From positions 30,095-94,094 of the forward strand of contig NZ_JOCF01000018.1 in NCBI RefSeq assembly GCF_000720635.1: a stretch of DNA of 64,000 nucleotides, read 5' to 3'. This document shows positions 42,228-55,121 of the stretch, one piece after another. The stretch is from Streptomyces sp. NRRL WC-3742 (GTDB lineage Bacteria; Actinomycetota; Actinomycetes; Streptomycetales; Streptomycetaceae). The translations under genes were made by a program, and so were the position numbers. Numbering within the stretch: the first letter of the stretch is position 1; every line of letters starts with the position of its first letter. The notes beneath the pieces were generated by a model. It ran no database searches and had not been told where the DNA came from. It saw nothing but the letters and a program-made list of their open reading frames with translations.

Positions 42228-42342
42228 GTGACCGATCAGGCCCACCGGCAGTGGGAGGGCAGGTTCGGCGAGCGCGTGCCGACCCCGCCCCCTTCGACTT
42301 CGAGCTCGCCACCGACGCCCTCGTCCGCTACTCCGCCTGAGA
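42228..42342 (+). pseudogene. Short frameshifted gene remnant
   Basis: A GTG at 42228 opens MTDQAHRQWEGRFGER with protein-like composition; one frame over, starting near 42277, the text continues RADPAPFDFELATDALVRYSA and ends in TGA (42340-42342). The two pieces look like the head and tail of one protein with the middle lost. I do not recognise the family. Downstream, TTCATC (42390-42395) and TAACGT (42413-42418), 17 bp apart, may be the promoter of the oxidoreductase gene. The rest of the spacer 42144-42464 holds only the terminator. Confidence 0.4.
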
Positions 42343-42464
42343 CGCTCGCCGGGCGAGACGATGGGACATCTTCCGGAGACTGGAGGATATTCATCCGCTC
42401 GTCCTTCCTCCCTAACGTTGGATCCATCGCAAACGACGAAGCGACGAGACGAGGGAGGGACGCG

Positions 42465-43391
42465 ATGCGTGCCATCGTGCAGAAGGAGTTCGGCGGACCC
42501 GAGGTGCTGGAGGTCGCCGAGGTGGAGCGGCCGAAGCCGCTGAGCGGTGAGGTACTGGTGCGGGTGAGGGCGGCCGGGGTGAATCCGGTGGACGTGGCGG
42601 TGCGGTCGGGGGCGTTTCCGCTGCTGGGGGAGCCGGAGTTCACGGTGGGGTGGGACGTGTCGGGCGTGGTCGAGGAGGCCGGGCCGGGGGCGCGGTACCG
42701 GGTGGGCGAGGAGGTGTACGGGATGCCGTTCTTCCCGCGGGCGGCCGGTGGGTACGCCGAGTACGTGGCCGCGCCCTCGCGCCAACTGGCCCGCAAGCCC
42801 GCCTCGTTGGACCATGTGCAGGCCGCCGCGCTGCCGCTCGCCGCGCTGACCGCCTGGCAGGGCCTGGTGGACCTGGCGAACATCGGCGAGGGTGACCGGG
42901 TACTGGTCCACCGCGCGGCGGGCGGCGTCGGCCACCTCGCCGTGCAGATCGCCAAGTCCCGTGGCGCGTACGTGATCGCGCTGGCGAGCGAGCCCAAGCA
43001 CGCCTTCCTGCGGGAGCTGGGCGCCGACGAGGTGATCGACTACCGCACCACGGACTACACCGAGGCGGTCAAGGACGTCGACGTCGTCTTCGACTCCTCC
43101 TCCTCGGGCACCCGCTCACTCGAGGTCCTCAAGCCGGGCGGCGTGCTGGTGAGCATCATGGAGCACTGGAACCAGGAGCTCGCCGCCGCGGTCGAGGCCG
43201 CCGGCCGGCGCTTCGCGGGCGTCTCCGTCGAGCCGGACTACGCCTCCCTGGAGGCCGTCGCCGCGCTCGTCGACAGCGGCGCGATCCGCCCGCACGTGTC
43301 CGCGACCTTCCCCCTGGCCGAGGCCGGGCGGGCCCACGAGCTGGTCGGCTCGGGTACCGTCCAGGGCAAGGTCGTCCTGACCATCGACTGA
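42465..43391 (+). CDS. NADP-dependent quinone oxidoreductase-like MDR protein
   Basis: 308 residues, zinc-free medium-chain reductase. N-terminal GroES-like half: MRAIVQKEFGGPEVLEVAEVERP, RAAGVNPVDVAVRSG, VGWDVSGVVEEAGPG; Rossmann half: LTAWQGLVDLANIGEGDRVLVHRAAGGVGHLAVQIAKSRGAYVIA (nucleotide-binding A-A-x-G-G-V-G), then LRELGADEVIDYRTTDYTEAVKDVDVVFDSS. The ATG at 42465 follows GAGGGAGGGA; the upstream in-frame start belongs to the remnant. The AraC gene 42 bp downstream on the same strand is probably its regulator. Confidence 0.93.
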   Translation: MRAIVQKEFGGPEVLEVAEVERPKPLSGEVLVRVRAAGVNPVDVAVRSGAFPLLGEPEFTVGWDVSGVVEEAGPGARYRVGEEVYGMPFFPRAAGGYAEYVAAPSRQLARKPASLDHVQAAALPLAALTAWQGLVDLANIGEGDRVLVHRAAGGVGHLAVQIAKSRGAYVIALASEPKHAFLRELGADEVIDYRTTDYTEAVKDVDVVFDSSSSGTRSLEVLKPGGVLVSIMEHWNQELAAAVEAAGRRFAGVSVEPDYASLEAVAALVDSGAIRPHVSATFPLAEAGRAHELVGSGTVQGKVVLTID

Positions 43392-43433
43392 TCGACTGAC
43401 CGGCTGATCGACTAGCGGCGGAAGGCGCGGGAG

Positions 43434-44369
43434 TTGGACATCCTGAGCGAGGCGCTCGCCTCGATGCGCACGGCGCACCCGTCCTCCGTCCGCACGGAGG
43501 GCAGCGCGCCGTGGTCCCTGCGCCTGCCCCCGGTGCTGGGGGCCGGGTTCCACGTGGTGCTGTACGGCACCTGCTGGCTGCTCCCGGCCCCCGGGGCCAC
43601 CTGGCAGCCGGTGGCACTCAGCCAGGGCGACGTGGTGTTCCTGCGCGACGGCGGCGGCCACGTCCTGGCGGACCACCCGGACACCCCGCCGGTGGACGCC
43701 CTGGCCTGCCGGGTGGACGCGGGCCTGCCGATCGGCACACTCGGCCTCGGTGGCGGCGGCGCCCGCGCCAGCCTGCTGTGCGGCAACTACCACCTGGACC
43801 AGGGCCGCCCGCACCCGATGGTCGGCCAGCTCCCGGCACTGATCCACCTGGAGACCCGGCACGGCCGCCACCCCGAACTGGCCTCCGCCGTCCAGCTGTT
43901 GGGCGCGGAGCTGGAGAACCCGAGGATCGGTTCGGCGGGCATCGTCCCGGCCCTGATCGACGCGCTGCTGCTGTACATCCTGCGCGCCTGGGTCGAGGAC
44001 CGGCCCGCCGCGACGGCCGTCGGCTGGGCGGCCGCGCTGCGGGACTCGGCGGTGGCCCCGGCGCTGTCGGCGATCCACGAGTCCCCGGCCGTGCCGTGGA
44101 CGGTGGAGTCGCTGGCGGGCCGGGCGGGCCTGTCCCGGGCGGCCTTCGCCCGCCGCTTCACCTCGATGGTGGGCGAGCCGCCGATGGCGTACCTGACCCG
44201 CTGGCGGATGACCACCGCCGCCCGGCTGCTGCGCGAGTCGGAGGCGCCGCTGACGGCGGTGGCGGCGAGGACGGGGTACGGATCGGAGTACGCCTTCGCG
44301 AAGGCGTTCAAGCGGGAGTTCGGCCAGGCCCCGGGCGGCTACCGCCGCGAGGCCCGCACCGCCGCCTGA
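43434..44369 (+). CDS. AraC family transcriptional regulator (cupin-type)
   Basis: 311 residues from a TTG at 43434 preceded by GGAAGG. The N-terminal cupin (AraC_binding, about 1-170) has the pattern FHVVLYGTCWLLPAPG, LSQGDVVFLRDGGGHVL and HPMVGQLPALIHL typical of the DUF6597/cupin_6 subgroup. The C-terminal double HTH (about 205-305): VESLAGRAGLSRAAFARRFTSMVGEPPMAYLTRWRM and AARLLRESEAPLTAVAARTGYGSEYAFAKAFKREFGQAPGGYR. Members of this subgroup commonly sit next to oxidoreductases and control them. Repeats of ATCGACTG fill the gap before it. Confidence 0.92.
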   Translation: MDILSEALASMRTAHPSSVRTEGSAPWSLRLPPVLGAGFHVVLYGTCWLLPAPGATWQPVALSQGDVVFLRDGGGHVLADHPDTPPVDALACRVDAGLPIGTLGLGGGGARASLLCGNYHLDQGRPHPMVGQLPALIHLETRHGRHPELASAVQLLGAELENPRIGSAGIVPALIDALLLYILRAWVEDRPAATAVGWAAALRDSAVAPALSAIHESPAVPWTVESLAGRAGLSRAAFARRFTSMVGEPPMAYLTRWRMTTAARLLRESEAPLTAVAARTGYGSEYAFAKAFKREFGQAPGGYRREARTAA

Positions 44370-44413
44370 GCACCGCGGCCTGAGCACCGTCGCCTGAGCC
44401 CTGCGGAAACCCG

Positions 44414-45280
44414 TCACAGCTCCTTGCGCACCGTGTGCAGCAGGTCCCGGCTCATCTCGGGGCTGAGGCTGTCGGCGAGCAGGTTGTCCATGGCGTGCCG
44501 GTACTCGGTGACCTCGGCGGGCTTGTCGAGGTAGAGCGCGGTGGTGAACTGCTCCAGGTAGACGACGTCGGCGAGGTCGGGTTCGGCGAAGCCGAGGAGG
44601 GTGAACGCGCCGACCTCGGCGCTGAGCCCGGCGGAGCCGAAGGGCATCACCTGGAGCCGGACGTTGGGCAGCTCGGCGATGTCGAGGAGGCGCTCGATCT
44701 GGGCGCTCATCAGCTCGGGCCCGCCCCAGGGGCGGCGCAGCGCGGCCTCGTCGAGGACGGCGACGAGCCGGGGCGCGTGGTCGCAGGTGAGCAGGGCCTG
44801 GCGCTTGAGCCGCAGTTCGACGCGGCGCTCGATCTCCTCGGGTTCGGTGACGTGGCCGCCGGCGGTGATGACGGCGCGGGCGTACTCGGCGGTCTGGAGG
44901 AGGCCGTGGACGAACTGGACCTCGTAGCTCTGGATCTCGGAGACGGCCTCTTCCAGCCCGACGTAGTTCTGGAACCAGGCGGGCAGCACGTCGCCGTACT
45001 CGTGCCACCAGGAGGTGGCGTTGGCGTCGCGCACGAGTCCGAGGACGGTGGCGCGCTCGTGCTCGGTCTCGACGCCGTAGAGGGTGAGCAGGTCGGCGAC
45101 GTCGCGCTCCTTGAAGCCGACGCGGCCCAGTTCCATCCTGCTGATCTTGGATTCGGAGGCCCGGATCGAGTATCCGGCCTCCTCGCGACTGACTCCTCTG
45201 GCCTCGCGGAGCTTGCGCAGCTGGGTGCCGAGCAACAGGCGCCGTACGGTCGCGCCTGCGCCTGCCTGAGTGGTGCCCAT
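44414..45280 (-). CDS. XRE-family regulator with DUF5753
   Basis: 288 residues; the ATG at 45280 has GGAGG at 9-nt spacing, ruling out the upstream GTG at 45298. N-terminal HTH (about 10-70): LLGTQLRKLREARGVSREEAGYSIRASESKISRMELGRVGFKERDVADLL. C-terminal DUF5753 (about 100-285): SWWHEYGDVLPAWFQNYVGLEEAVSEIQSYEVQFVHGLLQT and LPNVRLQVMPFGSAG. In actinomycetes these WhiJ-like proteins are usually followed by a small DUF397 gene; here the next gene is the convergent AraC regulator, so the partner is missing. Three 11-bp direct repeats precede it (45455-45487). Confidence 0.92.
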   Translation of the reverse strand: MGTTQAGAGATVRRLLLGTQLRKLREARGVSREEAGYSIRASESKISRMELGRVGFKERDVADLLTLYGVETEHERATVLGLVRDANATSWWHEYGDVLPAWFQNYVGLEEAVSEIQSYEVQFVHGLLQTAEYARAVITAGGHVTEPEEIERRVELRLKRQALLTCDHAPRLVAVLDEAALRRPWGGPELMSAQIERLLDIAELPNVRLQVMPFGSAGLSAEVGAFTLLGFAEPDLADVVYLEQFTTALYLDKPAEVTEYRHAMDNLLADSLSPEMSRDLLHTVRKEL

Positions 45281-45633
45281 CGAACTCAACCTCCGCACTC
45301 GCGCAGCCCCCCGGCCGTCGGCGGCAGTCTGCCACCTGGCACCGACGAACGACAGCCCGTTCGGCGCCGACTGGCCGAGTCACGTAGGAAAGGTGTCCAC
45401 GGTAGCGCCAACCCCTGAAAGTTCCCTGAGAGTTGGGGCACATTCGGGTACGGCGAACACCACGGGAACACCAAGGGAACGCGTCGGCGCCCGCCCTCCA
45501 ACTGGTCGGGGAAGAGGGCAGGCGCCAGGAGACCGCGTTGGCCCGGCGACTCTGACGGGGGCAGCGGGTTGAGCTCCCGGCGATGCGGCGCCGGGGGTTC
45601 GGGGTGTGGGCCGGTCGGAGCGTCCGGGGCCCG
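45281..45633. other. Spacer between the DUF5753 regulator and gltD
   Basis: No gene. It contains three contiguous 11-bp direct repeats, GAACACCACGG, GAACACCAAGG and GAACGCGTCGG (45455-45487), a candidate operator for the DUF5753 regulator. A short hairpin CCCGGCG/CGCCGGG with a 6-nt loop (45576-45595) lies 39 bp beyond the gltD stop and may end the gltBD transcript. Confidence 0.55.
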
Positions 45634-47086
45634 TCAGACCACCAGGGGGCGGTCGGTGGGCCGGATCGGCGCGGGAAGCGGGGTCTTGCCGCCGAGGTAC
45701 TTGTCCACCGCCGCGGCGGCCGAACGGCCCTCCGCGATGGCCCAGACGATCAGCGACTGGCCACGGCCGGCGTCTCCGCAGACGTACACGCCATCGACAT
45801 TGGTGGCGAACCGGCCGTCGCGGCCAATGTTACCGCGCGCGTCGAGGTCCACTCCCAGCTGCTCCACCAGGCCGTTCCTCACGTCCGTGCCGGTGAAGCC
45901 CATGGCCAGGGTGACGAGCTGCGCGGGGATGGCCCGCTCGGTGCCGGGCACCTGCTCGAAGCGGCCGTCCTTGAACTCGACCTCGACGAGGTGCAGCTCC
46001 TGGACGTTGCCGTCCTCGTCGCCGGAGAAGTGGGTGGTGGAGACGGAGTAGATCCGCTCGCCGCCCTCCTCGTGCGCGGAGGTGACCTTGTACGTCATCG
46101 GCATGGTGGGCCAGGGCTGGTTGCCGGGGCGCTCCTCGCCGGGCCGGGGCATGATCTCCAGCTGGGTGACGGAGGCGGCGCCCTGGCGGTGGGCGGTGCC
46201 GACGCAGTCCGCGCCGGTGTCGCCGCCGCCGATGACCACGACGTGCTTGCCCTTGGCGCTGATCGGGGACTCGACGAAGTCGCCCTCCTGCACCTTGTTG
46301 GCCAGCGGCAGGTACTCCATGGCCTGGTGGACGCCCTTGAGCTCGCGTCCGGGCACCGGCAGGTCGCGGGCGGTGGTGGCGCCGGCGGCGACGACGACGG
46401 CGTCGAAGCGCTCGCGCAGCTGCTGGCCGGTGATGTCCTCGCCGACGTGCACGCCGGTGCGGAAGCGGGTGCCCTCGGCGCGCATCTGCTCGACGCGGCG
46501 GTTGATGTGCCGCTTCTCCATCTTGAACTCGGGGATGCCGTAGCGCAGCAGCCCGCCGATGCGGTCGGCGCGCTCGTACACCACCACGGTGTGCCCGGCC
46601 CGGGTGAGCTGCTGGGCGGCGGCGAGGCCGGCGGGGCCGGAGCCGACGACGGCGACGGTCTTGCCGGAGAGGCGCTCGGGCACCTGCGCGGTGACCCCGC
46701 CGCGGTCCCACGCCTTGTCGATGATGGTGACCTCGACGTTCTTGATGGTCACCGCGTCCTGGTTGATGCCGAGGACGCACGCGGACTCGCAGGGCGCCGG
46801 GCACAGCCGCCCGGTGAACTCCGGGAAGTTGTTGGTGGCGTGGAGGCGCTCGATGGCCCCGGTGAAGTCCTCGCGGTAGGCGAGGTCGTTCCACTCGGGG
46901 ATGAGGTTCCCCAGCGGGCAGCCGTTGTGGCAGAACGGGATGCCGCAGTCCATGCAGCGGCCGGCCTGCTCGGTGATGATCGGCAGGAGGCTGCGCTCGA
47001 CGTAGACCTCGTTCCAGTCCTTGAGCCGGACGTCGACCGGGCGGCGCTGGGCCAGCTGCTTGGGCGTGGTCAGGAAGCCCTTGGGG

Positions 47087-47094
<8 letters not shown>
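45634..47094 (-). CDS. gltD: Glutamate synthase (NADPH) small subunit
   Basis: 486 residues. Carries electrons from NADPH through FAD and two 4Fe-4S clusters to GltB. N-terminal cluster-binding region: [20 protein letters not shown] and [17 protein letters not shown] dinucleotide fold [20 protein letters not shown] (about 145-164) and NADPH fold [19 protein letters not shown] (about 290-308), with [25 protein letters not shown] near the C-terminus. The start lies within the end of gltB (8-bp overlap), so the two are coupled. Confidence 0.98.
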
Positions 47095-51703
<4,609 letters not shown>

Positions 51704-52107
51704 CGGCTCTCCCGTCGTCGTCTTTCGGCAAGTTGGTGCAAGTAGGGACGACGTTGGCCCTGATGCGATGGTGCGGTGTCGTGCGAGTTACATGATGCCC
51801 ACGATCCCGAGAAGCGGAATATCCCGTCCACATGGCGGACGGACGCGCAGGTCAGGGAGGGTGCGAAGAGGACGTGCCACAGTGCACGCCTCGACGATTG
51901 TGCCCAACCGCCCACCGCCTGAAACAGGGGTGAAACCGGAACGCAACCGGAGTGGATCAACGGCGCCTGCGAATCCATCCCCGGGGCCTCGCGACGGTTG
52001 CGAATCACCGGCCCGGCGGCCCGGATGATGAGACAATGCCGGGCACTCCGCGGCGCCCGTGTGTGGAACGTCACGCATTGCCCGGCATAGTCATGCAGAG
52101 GTCCGGA
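51704..52107. other. 404-bp spacer between gltB and the VIT-family gene
   Basis: No convincing gene. It should contain the gltB promoter on the minus strand. Notable are the GAAAC-type repeat at 51921-51947 and a spaced inverted repeat, ATGCCGGGCA (52036-52045) with TGCCCGGCAT (52079-52088). Base composition is lower in GC than the coding flanks in parts (around 51780-51830). Confidence 0.6.
51921..51947. promoter_or_regulatory. GlnR-like phased GAAAC repeats upstream of gltB
   Basis: GAAAC (51921), GAAAC (51932) and GCAAC (51943) occur with exactly 6-bp spacers, the 11-bp phasing of GlnR boxes (alternating GTnAC and GAAAC). Two of three match the b-site; a-sites are not evident, so this is only a candidate nitrogen-control element for gltBD. 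Confidence 0.4.
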
Positions 52108-52845
52108 TCATCCCACGTGCCCGCCGATGAGCCATCCCAGCAGGTACGTGACCCCGGCGGCGGCCGCGCCCAGCACCAGCTGCCGCGTCCCGCTGAACCA
52201 CCAGCTGCGGGCCGTCACCCGGGCCACCACCGCGCCGCAGGCGAACAGGCCGAGCGCGGCCAGGACCAGGGCGGGCAGCAGGGTGGTCGCGCCGAGCAGG
52301 TACGGCAGCAGCGGCAGCAGCGCGCCGAGCGCGAAGCACAGGAAGGAGGAGGAGGCGGCGACCAGCGGCGAGGGCAGGTCGTTGGGGTCGATGCCCAGCT
52401 CCTCGCGGGCGTGCACCTCCAGCGCCGACTCCGGGTCGGCGGACAGCTGCCGCGCCACCTCGTGGGCCAGCTCCGGCTCCACCCCGCGCGCGATGTACAC
52501 CTGCGCCAGCTCGGCCAGCTCCCCCTGCGGGTTGCGGCTCAGCTCCAGCCGTTCGGCCTCGATCTCGGCCTGCACCAGCTCGCTCTGGGAGGCCACCGAG
52601 GTGTACTCCCCCGCCGCCATCGAGCAGGCGCCCGCCACCAGGCCCGCCAGGCCCGTCAGGATCACCGTGCCGTTGGAGGCCGCGCCGCCGACCACACCGG
52701 TCATCAGCGCGAAGTTCGACACCAGCCCGTCCACGGCGCCGAACACCGCCGGCCGCAGCCAGCCTCCGTTGACGTCCCGGTGGTGGTCGGCCGCGGGTAT
52801 CCGGGGGTGCTGTTCGGCCTCGTGTTCCAGGGTGGTCGCGCTCAC
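52108..52845 (-). CDS. VIT1/CCC1-family membrane metal transporter
   Basis: 245 residues from the GTG at 52845, preceded by GGAGGGG at 7-nt spacing. The family pattern is present: LRPAVFGAVDGLVSNFALMTGVVGG (TM1 with the conserved D-G-L), then GLAGLVAGACSMAAGEYTSVASQSEL (TM2, G-x-x-S-M-A-x-G-E-Y), a cytoplasmic three-helix region with Glu-rich metal-binding stretches (about 75-145), and three further TM helices. These proteins move Fe2+ or Mn2+ out of the cytoplasm. A sequence resembling a DmdR1/DtxR iron box lies upstream (52912-52930). Confidence 0.92.
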   Translation of the reverse strand: MSATTLEHEAEQHPRIPAADHHRDVNGGWLRPAVFGAVDGLVSNFALMTGVVGGAASNGTVILTGLAGLVAGACSMAAGEYTSVASQSELVQAEIEAERLELSRNPQGELAELAQVYIARGVEPELAHEVARQLSADPESALEVHAREELGIDPNDLPSPLVAASSSFLCFALGALLPLLPYLLGATTLLPALVLAALGLFACGAVVARVTARSWWFSGTRQLVLGAAAAGVTYLLGWLIGGHVG

Positions 52846-52911
52846 GGTGTTTCCCCTCCGTCTTCGATTCGTCCGGACCGACCGTAGCCCCTCTGACCTG
52901 GGCACTTCCAG

Positions 52912-52930
52912 CAAAGTAAGGCTGTCCGAA
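52912..52930. promoter_or_regulatory. Possible DtxR/DmdR1-type iron box
   Basis: CAAAGTAAGGCTGTCCGAA at 67-85 bp upstream of the VIT-family start matches about 12 of 19 positions of the actinobacterial iron-box consensus, including the central AGGCT. Weak, but the neighbouring gene encodes a predicted iron/manganese transporter. Confidence 0.3.
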
Positions 52931-52937
52931 CAGCAGT

Positions 52938-52974
52938 GAGGCCACCCTTCGCACTCCTTGCGAAGGGTGGCCTC
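52938..52974. terminator. Terminator downstream of lgt
   Basis: GAGGCCACCCTTCGCA (52938-52953) and its perfect complement (52959-52974) form a 16-bp stem with a 5-nt loop, 19 bp beyond the lgt stop and upstream of the VIT-family gene on the same strand. Confidence 0.9.
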
Positions 52975-52993
52975 GATTGCGGGGATTCCCAGG

Positions 52994-54031
52994 TCAGATC
53001 GGGTTCTCGACGGCCTTGCCGGTCTTCTCGGCCTTCTCGACGGGCTTGTCCTCGGCCTTGTCCTCGCCCTTTTCCGCGGCCTTTTCCTCGGCCTTGCCCT
53101 TGACGGGCTTGTCCTCGGGGGCCTTCGCGGGGGCCTTCGCGGCGGTCTTCTCCGCGCTCTCGGCCTTCGCCGCCTCCGCGTGCGCCGCCGCCTCCGCGTT
53201 CGCCGCCGGGTCGATGCTCGCCGGGTCCTCCCGGCCGGGGCGCTTCTTCCCCACGATCACCAGGTACGCCACCGCGCCCAGGAACACGGCGATCGAGACC
53301 CAGTCGTTGAGCCGCAGCCCGAAGTAGACGTGCGCCTCGTCGATCCGCAGCCACTCCGTCCAGAAGCGGCCCACCGTGTACGCGGCCACGTACAGCGCGA
53401 ACGCCCGCCCGTGGCCGAGCTTCCAGCGCCGGTCCGCCCAGATCACCAGCAGCGCGACGCCGACGCACCAGAGCGACTCGTACAGGAAGGTCGGGTGGAA
53501 GACGCCCTTGACGACCTCGCCGCTGGGGAGGGTCTTGTCGATCTCCAGGCCCCAGGGCAGGGTGGTCGACTTCCCGTACAGCTCCTGGTTGAAGTAGTTG
53601 CCCCAGCGGCCGAGCGCCTGCGCGAGCGCGATGCCCGGCGCGATGGCGTCGGCGTACGCGGGCAGCGGGACTCCCCGGCGGCGGGCGCCGATCCAGGCGC
53701 CGACCGCGCCCAGCGCGATCGCGCCCCAGATGCCGAGGCCGCCCTCCCAGATCTTGAGGGCGTCCCAGGGGTTCTTCCCCTCGGCGAAGTACAGCCGGCC
53801 GCCGTCGGTGATCACGTGGTAGAGCCGGCCGCCGACCAGGCCGAACGGCACGGCCCAGACGGCGATGTCACCGACGGTGTGCTTGCCACCGCCCCGGGCG
53901 ACCCAGCGCTTGCTGCCGAGCCAGACGGCCGCGACGACACCGAGGATGATGCAGAAGGCGTAGGCGCGCAGCGGGATCGGTCCGAGGTAGAGGACGCCCC
54001 GCGACGGGCTGGGAATGTAGGCGATATCCAT
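52994..54031 (-). CDS. lgt: Prolipoprotein diacylglyceryl transferase
   Basis: 345 residues. Transfers diacylglycerol from phosphatidylglycerol to the lipobox Cys of prelipoproteins at the cytoplasmic membrane. Seven TM helices; family motifs include IPLRAYAFCIILGVVAA, PFGLVGGRLYHVITDGG, WEGGLGIWGAI, and the Lgt signature GRWGNYFNQELYG with the conserved Arg/Asn, plus HPTFLYESLW. A C-terminal extension (about 268-345) made of Ala/Lys/Glu repeats (AEKTAAKAPAKAPEDKPVKG and so on) is absent from E. coli Lgt and should be a highly charged disordered tail. It serves the several lipoproteins seen in this window. Confidence 0.97.
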   Translation of the reverse strand: MDIAYIPSPSRGVLYLGPIPLRAYAFCIILGVVAAVWLGSKRWVARGGGKHTVGDIAVWAVPFGLVGGRLYHVITDGGRLYFAEGKNPWDALKIWEGGLGIWGAIALGAVGAWIGARRRGVPLPAYADAIAPGIALAQALGRWGNYFNQELYGKSTTLPWGLEIDKTLPSGEVVKGVFHPTFLYESLWCVGVALLVIWADRRWKLGHGRAFALYVAAYTVGRFWTEWLRIDEAHVYFGLRLNDWVSIAVFLGAVAYLVIVGKKRPGREDPASIDPAANAEAAAHAEAAKAESAEKTAAKAPAKAPEDKPVKGKAEEKAAEKGEDKAEDKPVEKAEKTGKAVENPI

Positions 54032-54186
54032 GGCGGTTCCGACGCTACAGGGTCCCCGGGCCGTGCCGGACACCCCAGGGGTCACAGAACTCGAACAACC
54101 GGCGCCGCCGCCCCCTCCGGACGGGGAGGGGACGGCGGCGCGGTCCGGTCGGCGCCCGGCAGGATCCGAGAGGGAGGGCCTTGTGG

Positions 54187-55050
54187 TCAGCCGGCGGTCG
54201 GGGAGGGGTTGTTGGCCTCGGAGGCGGCGCTGGTGGGCGCCGGGGTCTGGCCGTGCGAGCCGGGCGTGCCGAGCTGCTTGCCCTGGTTGGCGGCGTCCAC
54301 CCACTTCGCCAGGTTCGCCGGGGTGATCTCGTCGTTGCCGTTCTTGGGGTAGATCGGCTGGCCGTTGAGCAGCACGGTCGGGGTCGACTTGTAGCTGGAC
54401 TTGTCGAAGTCCTGCTGCACGGCGGACACCCATCCGCCGTACTTCCTGTCGTTGACGCACGCCTGGAACTCCGGGGTGTCCAGCCCGTTGACCTGCTTGG
54501 CCAGGCCGAGGAGGACGGCCTTGTCGCCGAAGGCGTCGTTGGTCTCCTCCGGCTGGTTGCGGTAGATCACGTCGTGGAAGTCCCGGAAGTGCCCGGCGTC
54601 CTGGGCGCAGGCGAGCGCGTTGGCGCCGATCTTGGAGCCCTTGCCGGGGACGGCCCGGTCGATGAACGAGACCAGGTGGTAGTTGGTGTAGATCTTCCCG
54701 GCGTCCTCCAACTGGTCGATGGTGGAGGAGAATTCGCGCTCGAAGATGCCGCAGGCGGGGCAGCGCGGGTCCTCGTAGACGGTGAGGACGGCGGGCGCGT
54801 TGCTCGCCCCGACGGGGATGACGAGGTTCTTGTCGCCGATCGTGCCGGCCGGGGCGGCGGTCGGGGTCTCGGGCTTGGAGCGCTGGTTCTGCACCACCAC
54901 GCCGGTGACCACGGCGGCGGCGATGACGGCGAGGACGGCGCCGCCGACGATCAGCTTCTTCTTTCGCCTGGACGCGGCCTCCTCGGCCGCCCGCTGCTCC
55001 TGCATCCGCTCGCGGGCGGTGCGCTTGCCTTCTTGGTTCTTGTCACTCAT
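54187..55050 (-). CDS. Membrane-anchored DsbA/thioredoxin-like disulfide protein
   Basis: 287 residues. A charged cytoplasmic N-terminus (RTARERMQEQRAAEEAASRRKKK), one TM helix (about 33-53), then an extracytoplasmic thioredoxin fold with active-site CPAC (Cys97, Cys100) in VYEDPRCPACGIFEREF, and the cis-proline loop STPTVLLNGQPI. Two more Cys (ALACAQDAGH, EFQACVNDR) may form a structural pair. The C-terminal tail is Pro/Ser/Thr-rich. ATG at 55050. In streptomycetes it is found beside a MauE/DoxX membrane protein, which lies immediately upstream here (71-bp gap), suggesting that the two make a redox pair. Confidence 0.93.
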   Translation of the reverse strand: MSDKNQEGKRTARERMQEQRAAEEAASRRKKKLIVGGAVLAVIAAAVVTGVVVQNQRSKPETPTAAPAGTIGDKNLVIPVGASNAPAVLTVYEDPRCPACGIFEREFSSTIDQLEDAGKIYTNYHLVSFIDRAVPGKGSKIGANALACAQDAGHFRDFHDVIYRNQPEETNDAFGDKAVLLGLAKQVNGLDTPEFQACVNDRKYGGWVSAVQQDFDKSSYKSTPTVLLNGQPIYPKNGNDEITPANLAKWVDAANQGKQLGTPGSHGQTPAPTSAASEANNPSPTAG

Positions 55051-55121
55051 TGCCTTGACATCCACGGTCGGGAGGGCCTTCGTCGGGTGGGGCGGGGAAG
55101 GTGGGGTCGTGCGGGCGCGGG

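Noticed and set aside
45569..46051. Plus-strand frames opposite gltD
   Set aside because: Antisense shadows; gltD accounts for all coding signal.
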